Assembly: GCA_958299035.1 (NCBI GenBank)
Contig: CATQJL010000316.1
Location: forward strand, 33,049,441-33,113,440
Direction of reading: 5' to 3'
Length of the DNA: 64,000 nt
Source: Cylicocyclus nassatus
Lineage: Eukaryota > Nematoda > Chromadorea > Rhabditida > Strongylidae
Shown here: positions 12,384-22,749 of the stretch, in pieces
Position numbering within the stretch: position 1 is the first letter of the stretch
Layout of the letters: every line of letters starts with the position of its first letter
The notes under the pieces: generated by a model
Seen by the model: only the letters and a program-made list of their open reading frames with translations
Told to the model about the DNA's origin: nothing
The model's database searches: none
Program-made: the position numbers and the translations under genes

Positions 12384-12427
12384 GGGCCTAGATGACGTCT
12401 GCTCGTTGCTGAGTACAATTCGAGGCA
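12384..12427 (+). CDS. Cysteine-rich gene, 44-bp exon
   Basis: The acceptor CTTGTTTCAG and donor A/GTAAGC bound a 44-bp exon. Its first base completes the codon left open at 5284 (GA+G, Glu), so the joined sequence reads KAGVE followed by GLDDVCSLLSTIRG. The cysteine continues the spacing of the preceding exons. The intron between them, 5285-12383, is about 7.1 kb and is filled by at least three transposon systems (6201-8157, 8263-9109, 9748-12334). The exon starts about 50 bp downstream of the last of these. One base is left over for the next exon, which fits the candidate at 14575. Confidence 0.5.
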
Positions 12428-14574
12428 GTAAGCACTCATAAAAATAGTCAAACTTCTTGTACGAATTTTGTACACATCCGTTACAAAAGGATCTTACAGA
12501 ATGCAATTAAAGGGTAATAAATGTTTTTAGTTGCACTTCTCTTAATGTTCCGGTTCAATATGTGTTTTTGTTGCATTCGAATGGTAGATGTCACCGAGAC
12601 TGCTTTTTTCAACACTTCAGAGGCAGATATGACGAAATAAATGCTGTTTTAAAACAGAACACAAAAGCTTGACCTTTATGAAGAAAAAAGTTTACCCCAG
12701 AAAACCGTCAGTGAACTTGAAAAAAATGTTCGAGATGTATCTCGAGACACAGAATCAATTTAATCAATCTTTATGGTAAAGAACAGAATCAATCTTCCAC
12801 AGAAGAGTTCGGCAGAGAAAGGCAACAAGAGTTATATGTGAAAGGCTACAAAGGAAACTGTTGCAAGTGATGTCTTTGTCAAAACATGTTCGTTTGCGTA
12901 TCATCACAATAGATTATACTCATATAGCTAGCAGTCGCTAGAAAAGCTAAGCAAAGCAAAGCGGTATCATTAATAATCCCAGATTGGCTTTTTCTTGATC
13001 ACTATTTTTTAACAAAAACGTAATTATCTTGAGTAGCTGCAAATACACTAACATTTTTGTGGCGATATAGCAATTTGCATTTTTCTTCTTGAAGGTAGTG
13101 TCTCAATAAATGTGAAGTAAACTTGCTTTGCACGTTTTTAATTGAAAAAACCCTTGAATAAATCAATGCTTGATTCTCATTAGATAAACCTCATCTACGT
13201 CGATGAAGTTGGGCACAAAGTGGTGCGCAAACCGCGATTCAGCGCGCGTCGAAGATTTGTTGCTTACCCCCTCATGCATTTTAAGACGTCATTCCAAGCG
13301 ACGCGACGTTTTCCAGACCGTCACTTGAAGAGAATTCTCTTGCGGCTAACATCAAGTGTAAAAATTCGGAACTAGTCCGCGCGTTTCCAAGGGATCTTTA
13401 AACAATGGCACTTTTGGTATTTTACTTTAATTGAAGCCTGTACAAGATGGGTTATACCATACAGGACTGAAAAGTCTCGTAACCTCACAAAATTTCGAAA
13501 CCCAAATTGTGGTACACACTGCCTATTGGTGAGTTTCTTCAAATTATGTCCAGAGTATAAATCGATACTATCATTTTGCTAAGAAAGATCTACTTTGCTA
13601 CAAATGCACTGGATCAGACCGAAACTGCTTTCCTCCTCGTATACATTTGCAAGACTGCAGTTTGCCTTTCTCCGATTTTTTTGTAATTGCCACATTCCTG
13701 ATGGTACCAAAAACAGTTGTTGAAAGCAGCAGAACCTAAAGCACAGCTAGCGTCACCACATCGGCACCAACTAATCCATATTCACCATTTTTTTTATTTC
13801 ACTGAGGTCAAGCTAGATATACACGGTCTGGCATTGTTTGCGGCTGCTGCGCAACGCAACTAAACTCTGCGATGGCCCGACTTGAGTGGGAATGGGCAAG
13901 CGTTTCAACACATGTCGCGTGCTCCGCATTGACAAATCTTTGCGATTGTTGGATTACATATTCTGTACAACAGTGAACCAACAAGATACTGTACTCGTAA
14001 GGTCATTCCTGATTTTTTTTTGTAAAGAAACAATTTTGTTTAAGAGAAAGTGATTAAGAGTTAGATGTTTGAGTTAATCACATGGTACAGAGTAGCATTT
14101 AGTCAAGAGGTGTTCACAGTTGTTTACACAGCTGTGCTCTGAAGATTTGAAAGCTAAATTGACGGCTGGCAAGCAGCTTTACATCGAATTCGATTCTATG
14201 TTCTACGTCTAGCAAACCAGTGCCTAAAGATTCTGCCTGAAAAAGAAACAACAAGCGCTGTTTGTTCATTTTACGTCTCACTACTTACCCTAGTTTCATG
14301 TGGATATGCCGCATCTTTTTCAATTTTTATGCGAGCTGCTCAGCAACCTCACTGCGCTCGGGAAGCGATCCTTGATTGTGGTCTTTTGGCGTGTTCGAGC
14401 TGGTCGATAATCACAAAAAAAATCCTTGCGGCCCATACACCTGAAAGCACGGTAAATCAAATTTTGACCATTAATTTGAGCGAGCGCTGTAAAAAGTTCT
14501 TCTTCGCCATTTTCAGACTGCAGATGTTCTTCGATACACCTTAGATTTCCAAATTACATGTTTCTTGTTGACAG
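12428..14574. other. Putative intron of the cysteine-rich gene, no element recognised
   Basis: This 2.1-kb stretch lies between the candidate exons at 12384 and 14575. It is AT-rich with no frame above ~70 codons that looks coding. The 71-residue frame at 14329-14544 has no supporting splice sites. No inverted repeat was found by eye. Confidence 0.4.
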
Positions 14575-14812
14575 AAGAAACCATTCAACTAGACTACGAA
14601 GCTTACAACGGCATACCCGACTCCGCCATTTTACTGTCCGCGTACCATAATCGAACCCCCCTTTCCACTGCTTCACTCCGCGAAAACTTCACCGCTTACT
14701 CTTCCTTGTAGGGGAACGTCCATGTCTCACCTGCAGCCTTAATCAGCATGCACAACCCTTCGCTGTACCAATTCCCAGCGAAATGCTTCAAGTTTACGGT
14801 GCAAATGATTGA
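14575..14812 (+). CDS. Cysteine-rich gene, candidate last two exons
   Basis: After the acceptor TTCTTGTTGACAG an open frame begins in the phase required by the exon ending at 12427. With donor GC/GTACCA at 14642 and acceptor CACCTGCAG at 14736, a 95-bp intron is removed and the protein ends LQVYGAND with TGA at 14810-14812. The tail has no cysteine and is rich in small and polar residues. An alternative is to read through the first exon to a TAG near 14708. The full eight-exon model is 729 bp (242 residues plus stop), but the last two exons rest on open frame, splice words and phase only. Confidence 0.35.
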
Positions 14813-16200
14813 TGTTGATAAGAAATTGATGAAGGCATGTTGACTGCAGATCTTGTGTGTAATTAGCATTTGCCGGCTCGGCGCGCTACTTTTTTCGTTG
14901 CCGGACCTCTTTCGCTGACGCCCTGCCAATTAGGGATGATCTGTAACCGCGCCTAGGAAGGTGGTAAGTATTTTTTCGCTCCATTTATTGTATTCCTTTT
15001 GAATATTATTTATTGATTGATATGCAATGCGTTTATCAATCAACGTCTGAAAAACTTTTGAAGGCGACGTTCAGGCAAGATCCACCCATCCAGACTAGCG
15101 CATCTTGTAAAACGGGCCCCATGGGTATCCGATCTGCGTTGGTCCGATCCTTTGACGTGGTCTCTAAAAGGACCTGTGATATGTATCACAAACCGCCCGT
15201 CGTATCACAAACCTCCCCTGAGAACGTGTGCTCGCGCATCGATCGATCATGGATTACACCTGCAACCATGCAGTTGCAGCTTGTCCTCGGTGGCGATCCG
15301 AGGGAATAAACAATCTGAAATTTGTCCGCGCCCTCAAAACAGGATCCCAGAATTTGGGTTTTTTGAGGGTTTTGGGCAATTTGAAATTTATAACTGTAAC
15401 CAGAACCGCGGAAAGGCCCTAGAACGACAAAAACATGAGGCGAAAGTTTTGCCCGGACCGCTGCCTTTAAGTCTCGAATATACCTCAGCGCAGCGACGAG
15501 GTATGACCGAAACCTTACAAGGGTGTCTTAAATAGGCGTTAGCAAGTAGTTGGACTTAGAAAAATTTGAGGATTCAAGCAAGTACCATCAGCAAGAACCA
15601 GAAGGGATTTACCGTTTCGTACGGAGCAGACGTCATGCGGCCTTGAAGAATTCCCGAGTATGTTTGATGTACCGAAGGTTTTCTGGGCCATCGTGGTGCG
15701 AGACATCGTGGCTCGCCATCAATGGTTAGTACTTTAAAAGATTAGATTGGCTGATAAAAAATTTCGTTCTGACATGCAACTTCAAAGCTGCATAAAACTT
15801 CAAGTTATTGTTATTTGGCTTCGATTTTTTGCGAGCTGGTAGCTCCAAGCTTCTACTGTCAGCGACTCATTAGATAGAATTCAAAAGCGTGAAAAAAACA
15901 GTTATGGCCATATGGCCATATATGGCTCTTGAGAAAATCACTTTTTTATCTTTCCAAGTTTCGTTCACAGCCTATAGTAAGTGCACAGACGACTGATTTG
16001 GTGATTGAATACATACAGCCTTTTGCTACGTGGTGGTTCACACTGGAGGCTGTAATCTGCTGTTTATATAATTCTGTAGCCAAAAATATGAAAATTTCTG
16101 ATATCTGAGCATGGAAGTCAAATTTGGGGCCAAATAGTTTGAATTTGACCATCTATGGCCATGCAGATGTTTGGAAATATAAATTCGTATGTGTGCGTAC
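14813..16200. other. Unassigned stretch with a GC-richer patch
   Basis: The patch 15050-15540 is visibly richer in G+C than its surroundings and holds two overlapping plus frames, 15013-15309 (98 codons) and 15152-15535 (127 codons). Neither resembles a known protein, and the switch of frame suggests a decayed repeat rather than a gene. The word CTGCCTTTAAGTCTCGAA near 15450 resembles the end of the TIR element at 38744-39186. A run of GGCCATATGGCCATATATGG lies near 15905. Confidence 0.35.
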
Positions 16201-16508
16201 CAGTGGCGTACCCAGGATTTCCGCTCGGGGGGGGGGGGGGAGAGGGTGCGACGAAAATTTTTTTTCGAATGAAGGTGCGTGGCGTTAGCCACGCACTCCG
16301 AAAAAATTTTAGGAGTGCTTCTCAAAATTTTTGGGGGCCCCCAACCCCTAAAATTCGGAAAAAGGGGGCGTGGCGTCAGCCACGCCCCCGGAAAAAAATT
16401 TTTTTACAAGGCTAATTTCAATTTTTGAAAATTTTTAAAAATTATTTTAATTACAAAAATAAACAAGCCACTTGCACATTTTTATAACCCTCCCTCGGTA
16501 CGCCACTG
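16201..16508. mobile_element. hAT MITE, CAGTGGCGTACC ends, 8-bp TSD
   Basis: The ends CAGTGGCGTACC and GGTACGCCACTG are exact reverse complements, and GTGCGTAC is duplicated exactly at 16193-16200 and 16509-16516. The 308-bp length, a G-run just inside the left end and internal CGTGGCGT-AGCCACGC hairpins match the widespread CAGTGGCG class of hAT MITEs. It has no coding capacity. Confidence 0.95.
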
Positions 16509-17072
16509 GTGCGTACCATTCGTGCAACACCCGCTTTCGTTCTGTTTCTTGGAATACGATTTTTTGGAAGTTTGACAAAAATCTGGCTTTTTTGCCATAC
16601 ATACACCATACATACATGCGCAAATCTATCTGTGGCATTTTTACAGACCGTTCAAAACGACCGAATTTATTTTGTAGCCAACCCAATAGTTTTAGTATCA
16701 ACTTTGATGTGGTTATTTGTGTTCAAGCCAAACCTATGTGTGCTCACAATCTTTTCCTTTCTAGTCGCGCTGGTATCAGGCATGCTGGTGGAGGTAGCTC
16801 GTGATACGGTCACGCAGACAAGGATTTAGTTTGCACGTCGTTCGTAACATCTTGAGGGATACGGGAACGGGTTCAGGGCTTAGCAGAAGTGGCGCTTTCA
16901 CACGCTGGATGTTCTTTTTCGAGGGAAAAGCAATGAAGGACCCTAAAGTTTCCACCCGGAAATCTGACGAAATATTGAAAAGCACAACTCTAACTCTTAG
17001 CAAGCCAAATTTGAAGTTTTGACGTAATTTTAGCAATGACAGGTAGTTAACACATTACAAACAAGACTAGCG

Positions 17073-17389
17073 CATAAACCAGTGTGCACACGAATCATCG
17101 TGTCAATACAATCATTAACCAAAAAATATAAACAATCGGTTTGTTTACAACGAATGCAATATTGAGCCGCAAAATTCGGTTTGTACATCCGCAGCGATGA
17201 TCGAAAAAAGTGTGAAAATTTATGAAGAAATATGTAAACGAGAGGTATTGTTTATTTTCTGTTTTAGGTTGCTCTTGCGCAACCTGGGAGCACCCTGAGG
17301 TTGCACGAAACAAATTCATGAGTCCTCACAATCTCCTCCTTCCTCACATAAACTAGTGTGCACACGATTCATCGTGTCAATACAATCAT
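17073..17389 (+). repeat. 43-bp direct repeat flanking a 231-bp segment
   Basis: The 43-bp units at 17073-17115 and 17347-17389 match at 41 positions and contain AGTGTGCACACGA and TCATCGTGTCAATACAATCA. The intervening 231 bp has no recognisable inverted ends. It may be a tandem duplication followed by divergence; no transposon interpretation is supported. Confidence 0.8.
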
Positions 17390-17628
17390 CATTTCCAGAT
17401 TTTTTTACATAAATATATTTTTCAGATCAAGATCTACCTGTGAGTGCTCACCTTAACCTGATTCCGCGTTCCCTATGCTTGTTACGGCTCTTGGTTGACT
17501 AGATACAGCCATTCCCCCATTTTGCTCTTTAAACTTTGATTTATTCTTGTCTTGTCTTCTTGCCTTTTCTCCGCTTCAATCCACTTTTTGTTGCAGTTTA
17601 TTGGAAGAGCTTCTACGGCGGGGCGGAG

Positions 17629-17683
17629 TGGCCGAGAGGTTAGTGCCCTTGACTACGGCGAGGAAGGTCACAGGTTCGGTTCC
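17629..17683 (+). promoter_or_regulatory. tRNA-like 5' head of the RTE with A- and B-box words
   Basis: Twelve bases into the element, TGGCCGAGAGG (17629-17639) fits the pol III A-box consensus. GGTTCGGTTCC (17673-17683) fits the B box with one off-consensus base. Their 34-bp gap is normal for a tRNA gene, and a short GCC/GGC stem could close an anticodon-like loop. The layout resembles tRNA-Ser/Leu. No full acceptor stem was found, so this is a tRNA-derived or tRNA-mimicking head, not a functional tRNA. It may be an internal promoter for the element. Confidence 0.6.
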
Positions 17684-17808
17684 GCGATGGGCCTAATCTC
17701 TTTGGCAAAACTCTCGCCCCACGAATCCAGCGTCAGGCTGCTAATCCAAAGGGAAAGCAAGCGACAAGCCGGCTGAAGAAGACATTGGTCGCATCAAAAT
17801 GCTCTTTT

Positions 17809-20784
17809 ATGTCTCATCAAGTATTCGGAACAAAAGCTAGGGCGTTCCCCGGAGGCGACGCGCATTCGAGCCCGACGGATGCGAACAGTATGCTAGGGTT
17901 ACCGTTTCAGCAGGGTGAGCGGGGACGGTTGAAGAAGCTAGCTCACCATAAGCGAGTATCCAAGTTCTCAGAGTTACGTCTAGCCACCGTCAATGTAGGA
18001 TCACTCACTTCACGGCATCGCGAGTTGGCTGATCTTCTCAGAAGACGTAGGGTTGACATCGCCTGTATTCAGGAGACAAAATGGAAAGGAGAGAAGTCAC
18101 GAGACATAGGTGACGGGTACAAGCTTCTGTACAAAGGAACGCGCAACAACAGGAACGGCGTCGGTATAGTGGTCTCAGAAGCGTTAAGAAGTAGAATCAC
18201 GGACGTAGATCGAATAAGTGATCGACTAATGTGCATCAGAATGGATATGGGGAAAAGAATTCTACGAGTCGTAACCGCATATGCGCCACAAGTTGGGTGC
18301 ACGGAGATAGAGAAGGATGAATTCTGGAAGCAGCTCGATGACTGTATCGACTCGATACCACGCGACAAGATGCTACTAATAGGAGCAGACTTCAACGGGC
18401 ATGTAGGTGTACAACGAAGTGGTACAAGCAAGTGTCATGGTAATCACGGATACGGAACACGTAACAGCGAAGGAGAACGTATTCTGGAGTTCGCCACGGC
18501 GCATGACTTGGCACTGGCAAACACATACTTCGTAAAGAAGGATAGTCATCTCATCACGTACGCCAGCGGGAATCGGAAGACACAGATAGACTTCTGGACA
18601 GTACGACAAAGTGAGCTTAAGTATGTGAAGAACACCAAGGTCATACCCGGAGAAGACTGCATACCACAACATCGACCACTAATTCTGGATCTGAATATTC
18701 CAGCCGACAAGCAAAGAAGAACAACAACAGGGCAAGTAGCAGGGATCAAATGGTGGAAGCTCAAAGACAAGGACCACATCAGAGCAGCCATGGAATCTGC
18801 CCTACCAGAGTTGGAAGAAGAATCAGAAGACTCCTGGAAGAAGTTGAAGAAGAATGTCCATCAGATAGCAAGCAGTCTACCAGGACGTACGAAGCCAGGA
18901 AGGGCAAAAATTGACAAAGAAACCTGGTGGTGGAACGAAGAAGTGCAATCCATGATCAAGAAGAAGAAGGCAGCGTACAGAATGTGGCAGAAGCTGAAAT
19001 CAGAAGAGGCACGGCAGAGATACTCAGACGCGAAGCGGGCAGCCAAGAAGAGTGTCAAAGAGGCAAAAGAAACGTATATGGAGGTACTCCATAAGAAGCT
19101 GCACACTCGAGAAGGCGAACGAGACATCTACCGACTCGCAAAAACAAGATCAATCGCCACAAGAGATGTAGAGCACTTCTACAGTATCAAGGACGCACAC
19201 GGGAAAATGCTCAGGAAGCCACAAGAGATAAGAGAAAAATGGAGAGCGCACTTCGCCGAGACAGCGTCTACAAGCCACGAGTACACAGTGACGTCTACAG
19301 CTGAGCCTGTGCATGGACCAGTTCCAACTATCACCGAAAGCGAAGTTCGCGCCGCAATAATGAAGACGAAGAACGGCAAGGCGACAGGCCCCGATGACAT
19401 CCCCAACGAATTCTGGAGAGCATGTGGTCAAGCTGGAGTTACATGGCTAACACGACTGCTCAATCGGGTGATAGAAGCCAAGAAAATTCCGAACGACTGG
19501 TGCAGAAGCGTGACGGTACCAATATGGAAGAACAAAGGTGACGTAGCTGACTGCTCGACGTACCGCCCCATCCGAATTATGTGCCACACCCTGAAGATCT
19601 TCGAAAGAATTCTAGAAGCACGACTGCGAAACATCGTGGAGCTAGTCACTAACCAGTGTGGATTCGTCAAAGGCCGCAGTACAACAGATGCCATCCACGC
19701 TGTCAGAATAATGATGGAAAGAAGCAGGGAAAAGCAATGCGAGCTGCACGCGGCGTTCCTGGACTTGGAGAAGGCGTTCGATAAAGTGCCGCATGACATC
19801 ATATGGTGGTCACTACGAAAGCACATGGTGCCGGAAGAATATGTGCGATGGATCAAGATGATATACAAAGATGCCAGAAGCCACGTACAAACAGCAGCAG
19901 GGCCATCAGAAGAGTTCCAGATCAACGCCGGAGTTCATCAAGGCTCCGTACTGTCACCCCTCCTCTTCATCACGGTAGTGGATGCGATAGTTAGAGACTT
20001 CATACGGCAACCTCCGTGGGCTCTGATGTACGCAGATGATGTGATGCTGATGGCAAGAAGCAGGAACGTACTGGAGGCCGAGGTGCAGAAGTGGAAAAAT
20101 GAACTTGAGCTGCACGGTTTGAAGATTAACACCAGCAAGACCGAGTACATGGAGGTGGGACCTCAAACGCCTGGAACTATAGAAATCGAAGGCGCCCCAA
20201 TTAAGAAGACCACGACATTCAAGTATCTAGGAAGTCGCATCGCCGCAGATGGTACGCTTCAGGACGAAATAACCAGCAGAATAAATGCAGCTTGGTCGAA
20301 ATGGAGAAGTGTCACAGGAGTCCTGTGCGATAAGAAGATGCTACTCAAGCTAAAATCCCAGCTGTATCGCACTACAGTCCGCCCGACTGCTCTGTATGGC
20401 AGCGAATGTTGGCCGTGCACGCGAGAAGACGAACGAAGGATTGGTGTGATGGAGACACGCATGCTAAGATGGACAGCGGGAGTCACGATGCTGGACCACG
20501 TCACTAACGACACCATACGAGCTACGATGAAGGTCGCCCCTATCGTCAAGAAGATACAAGAGAAGAGATTGCGATGGTATGGACACGTTAGAAGACGAGC
20601 GGAAGATCATGTCGCTAGGTTGGTGATGTCAGTCGAAGTACCTGGAAAGAGGCCAAGAGGGAGGCCGAAATTGAGATGGATAGACAAAGTGAAAGCGGAC
20701 TTGAGAGAACTTGAGATAGAAGAAGATCAAGCTGAAGATCGAGAAGTCTGGAAGAGACTAACCAGAGCAGCAGACCCCCTCTGA
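17809..20784 (+). CDS. RTE endonuclease-reverse transcriptase
   Basis: This single polyprotein drives target-primed reverse transcription of the element. The N-terminal third is an apurinic-type endonuclease: VNVGSL, CIQETKW (about residue 95), YAPQVG, GADFNGHVG (about 200) and the terminal QHRPLI histidine motif (about 295). The reverse transcriptase covers about 500-800, with GKATGPDDIP, GFVKGRSTTDA, AAFLDLEKAFDKV, GVHQGSVLSPLLF and the catalytic YADD near 750. The C-terminal tail has the RTE signature RLRWYGHVRR and RPRGRPKLRWIDKV. The first ATG is at 17809 (M9 of a frame open further upstream from TTG at 17785), giving 991 residues to the TGA at 20782-20784. This length is normal for the clade, with no stop or frameshift. 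Confidence 0.95.
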   Translation: MSHQVFGTKARAFPGGDAHSSPTDANSMLGLPFQQGERGRLKKLAHHKRVSKFSELRLATVNVGSLTSRHRELADLLRRRRVDIACIQETKWKGEKSRDIGDGYKLLYKGTRNNRNGVGIVVSEALRSRITDVDRISDRLMCIRMDMGKRILRVVTAYAPQVGCTEIEKDEFWKQLDDCIDSIPRDKMLLIGADFNGHVGVQRSGTSKCHGNHGYGTRNSEGERILEFATAHDLALANTYFVKKDSHLITYASGNRKTQIDFWTVRQSELKYVKNTKVIPGEDCIPQHRPLILDLNIPADKQRRTTTGQVAGIKWWKLKDKDHIRAAMESALPELEEESEDSWKKLKKNVHQIASSLPGRTKPGRAKIDKETWWWNEEVQSMIKKKKAAYRMWQKLKSEEARQRYSDAKRAAKKSVKEAKETYMEVLHKKLHTREGERDIYRLAKTRSIATRDVEHFYSIKDAHGKMLRKPQEIREKWRAHFAETASTSHEYTVTSTAEPVHGPVPTITESEVRAAIMKTKNGKATGPDDIPNEFWRACGQAGVTWLTRLLNRVIEAKKIPNDWCRSVTVPIWKNKGDVADCSTYRPIRIMCHTLKIFERILEARLRNIVELVTNQCGFVKGRSTTDAIHAVRIMMERSREKQCELHAAFLDLEKAFDKVPHDIIWWSLRKHMVPEEYVRWIKMIYKDARSHVQTAAGPSEEFQINAGVHQGSVLSPLLFITVVDAIVRDFIRQPPWALMYADDVMLMARSRNVLEAEVQKWKNELELHGLKINTSKTEYMEVGPQTPGTIEIEGAPIKKTTTFKYLGSRIAADGTLQDEITSRINAAWSKWRSVTGVLCDKKMLLKLKSQLYRTTVRPTALYGSECWPCTREDERRIGVMETRMLRWTAGVTMLDHVTNDTIRATMKVAPIVKKIQEKRLRWYGHVRRRAEDHVARLVMSVEVPGKRPRGRPKLRWIDKVKADLRELEIEEDQAEDREVWKRLTRAADPL

Positions 20785-20825
20785 GGGAAGAATGCAAGGA
20801 TAAAAAAAATTGGAAGAGCTTCTAC

Positions 20826-22084
20826 AATCCCTACAAAAGATACGTATTACTTGAAATGTCAAAGGAGACTTCAGTCCTGAATTTCTCACATGCCACCTCG
20901 TGCTGGGCCCTGATCGGATAGTATACTGGTACGGTGGAAGGTGCTGAGCCTCAAGGAAACGCAACATGGCAAGTTCAGCTACCCTGTATCAACATCCAGG
21001 TCCTAACACAATTTTGCCCTGACGCAAAAATTGAATATCAATCTATGCCATAAACCAACTTAACCTCCCTTGCTTAAAGCTTGGCTCAGAGAAGTGCATG
21101 ATAAGATACACATACAGGCATACAGACAAAATAAAACGATGTGGTAAAGATCGAAACTGGGTTCAAAGGAATGATGGACTAGAAAAAGCCGTATTGTTTG
21201 CATCACATAATGCCTAACATTCAAACGTTTCTATACGAAGCGTTCCACTTTTGAGGCAGCATAGTTTCAATTTCCGCCACTGACATGGCTATTTTCTCGT
21301 ATTGTATAACGGGCCAATCGTACGACTCCTTTTTGGCTTTTCGCACCGTTTTTGTGTTGCGTTTTTGTAGTGCTCTTCACATAAACAATGTCGCTATCGC
21401 CATCCTAGCTCCCTGCAGATCATTAAATGGTGCAATTACCAAACTGACTGCTGAAGTAGCGTTAACTGATCCAGCGATTAGTGAATGATCCACCGTGAAT
21501 AAGGTTCAAAGAATAAACTGCCTGCGTGCAACCTTATGACTGACCATTGCACTAAATACACTTTCATGAGAGCCTACCGCAAAGTACATCCTGTGAGCCT
21601 CTTCCCTTATTTGATAAATATAATTAAAAGGCCATTAAGCTGACAGTCCCTCGCACTTGGATTGTTTAGTGCTTTTAGTTTAATGAGAAGATGCGCCAAT
21701 GAATTGAATTATATGCTTTAATTTGTAACATTTCAGCTTCCCACAATTCAACATTTCTTTTCTAAAGCAATGCTGCTTGCTGTTTTCTTTTCCACTCACA
21801 TTATTCAAGTGCGCATAGAACCACTTTCGAATGCAGATAACTATTATTTGCGATGTGCGCCAAAGAAGCAATTATTCCCTTTCTAGTAAGCACAGCAAGA
21901 TTGACGTAATATGCAGCATTGTTTAATCGAACTTTGAATTTCCTTACACACGATGATTGAGCTCTTCCGTTTGTTCCAAAGATATATTTTCATATAGATG
22001 CAGTCACCATCAGATGCAAACATAAAGCAGCTTGTCTCTGAAAGCATGCTGTACTATAGAGCCAGCTTGAAAGTTCTATTTGGA
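20826..22084. other. Unassigned AT-rich stretch
   Basis: The word TGCTGGGCCCTGATCGGATAG near 20900 resembles a hAT end, but no partner was found. A 67-codon plus frame at 21285-21488 starts with a real ATG but has no recognisable product. No palindrome was seen. Confidence 0.3.
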
Positions 22085-22580
22085 CACTTACAAGGAAAGC
22101 ATACTTAGTGACCCTGGTCATTCATAATGATTTGTATATCAAAAAATGCGCCTTTTAATGCTGGTTCGAAAACTGTTTTCGATATCTGCGAAACGACAAC
22201 CTGGATGGAGTTATAATTATTTTTTCAGAATAATATGTATTACTATTAAAGGTCAAAATCACCAACAAAAAGTTTTCTTTCCTTTTCAGATGCTGAATAT
22301 GATTTAGATAGGTATGATGACAGTAATCCTTTTGGAATTCTTTTCAATAGCTTCAAACGGTAACCCAAAACAAATGATACGGTTTACGCTTATGGTTTTA
22401 ACTACCCATAAGTACGCAGGTTTTCTACGAGAAGAAGTTCATAACTTCTTTCACAAGATCGTTTCGCAGATATCGAGGCACAGATTAGGAATTAGCGCTT
22501 CGAGTTGCATCTTACGGCCTATATCGCAATCCAAATGACTACGGTCACCGAGTATCTTTTCCTTGTTAGTATGCATGACA
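22085..22580. repeat. Inverted-repeat element, family B copy 1
   Basis: Arms at about 22088-22205 and 22440-22575 are imperfect reverse complements sharing ACAAGGAAA-G-ATAC and CGATATCTGCGAAACGA. The loop is about 230 bp. The arm word CTTACAAGGAA-GCATA recurs at 48165 in the palindrome 48088-48645, indicating one dispersed family. A splice-bounded 22-bp word (22290-22311, TTTTCAG before, GTATGA after) lies in the loop and may be a microexon, or chance. Confidence 0.55.
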
Positions 22581-22749
22581 AACGACGATACAGCGTTATG
22601 AATAGATAGCACAGCAACAACCACTTACTGTTAGGCTCTTAAAATCCAGTCTTCTCATCTTGGCTAAAGTCAGAAATTTGTGATTTGCTAATCGAGTCTT
22701 TCAAGATTTCATGTAAGAATCTGAAAGCACAGCTAGAGTATCTGAAAAT

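Larger units (their letters stand above)
17617..20809 (+). mobile_element. Full-length RTE-clade LINE with perfect 16-bp TSD
   Basis: The 16 bases TTGGAAGAGCTTCTAC occur exactly at 17601-17616 and 20810-20825, bounding a 3193-bp insertion. It starts with a GC-rich tRNA-like head, encodes one intact ~1000-residue ORF and ends just after the stop codon with a very short 3' UTR and a GGATAAAAAAAA tail. The short 3' UTR, simple A-rich tail and single EN-RT ORF are RTE hallmarks. The exact duplication and intact frame indicate a recent, possibly still competent copy. It lies 67 bp downstream of no recognised gene. Confidence 0.93.

Noticed and set aside
17617..17700. A genuine tRNA gene at the start of the RTE element
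   Set aside because: A- and B-box words are present, but no complete acceptor stem or convincing anticodon arm could be folded, and the sequence lies inside the exact TSDs of a retrotransposon.
22290..22311. 22-bp microexon between TTTTCAG and GTATGA
   Set aside because: Phase could fit neighbouring candidates, but it lies in the loop of a repeat and is too short to support without transcripts.
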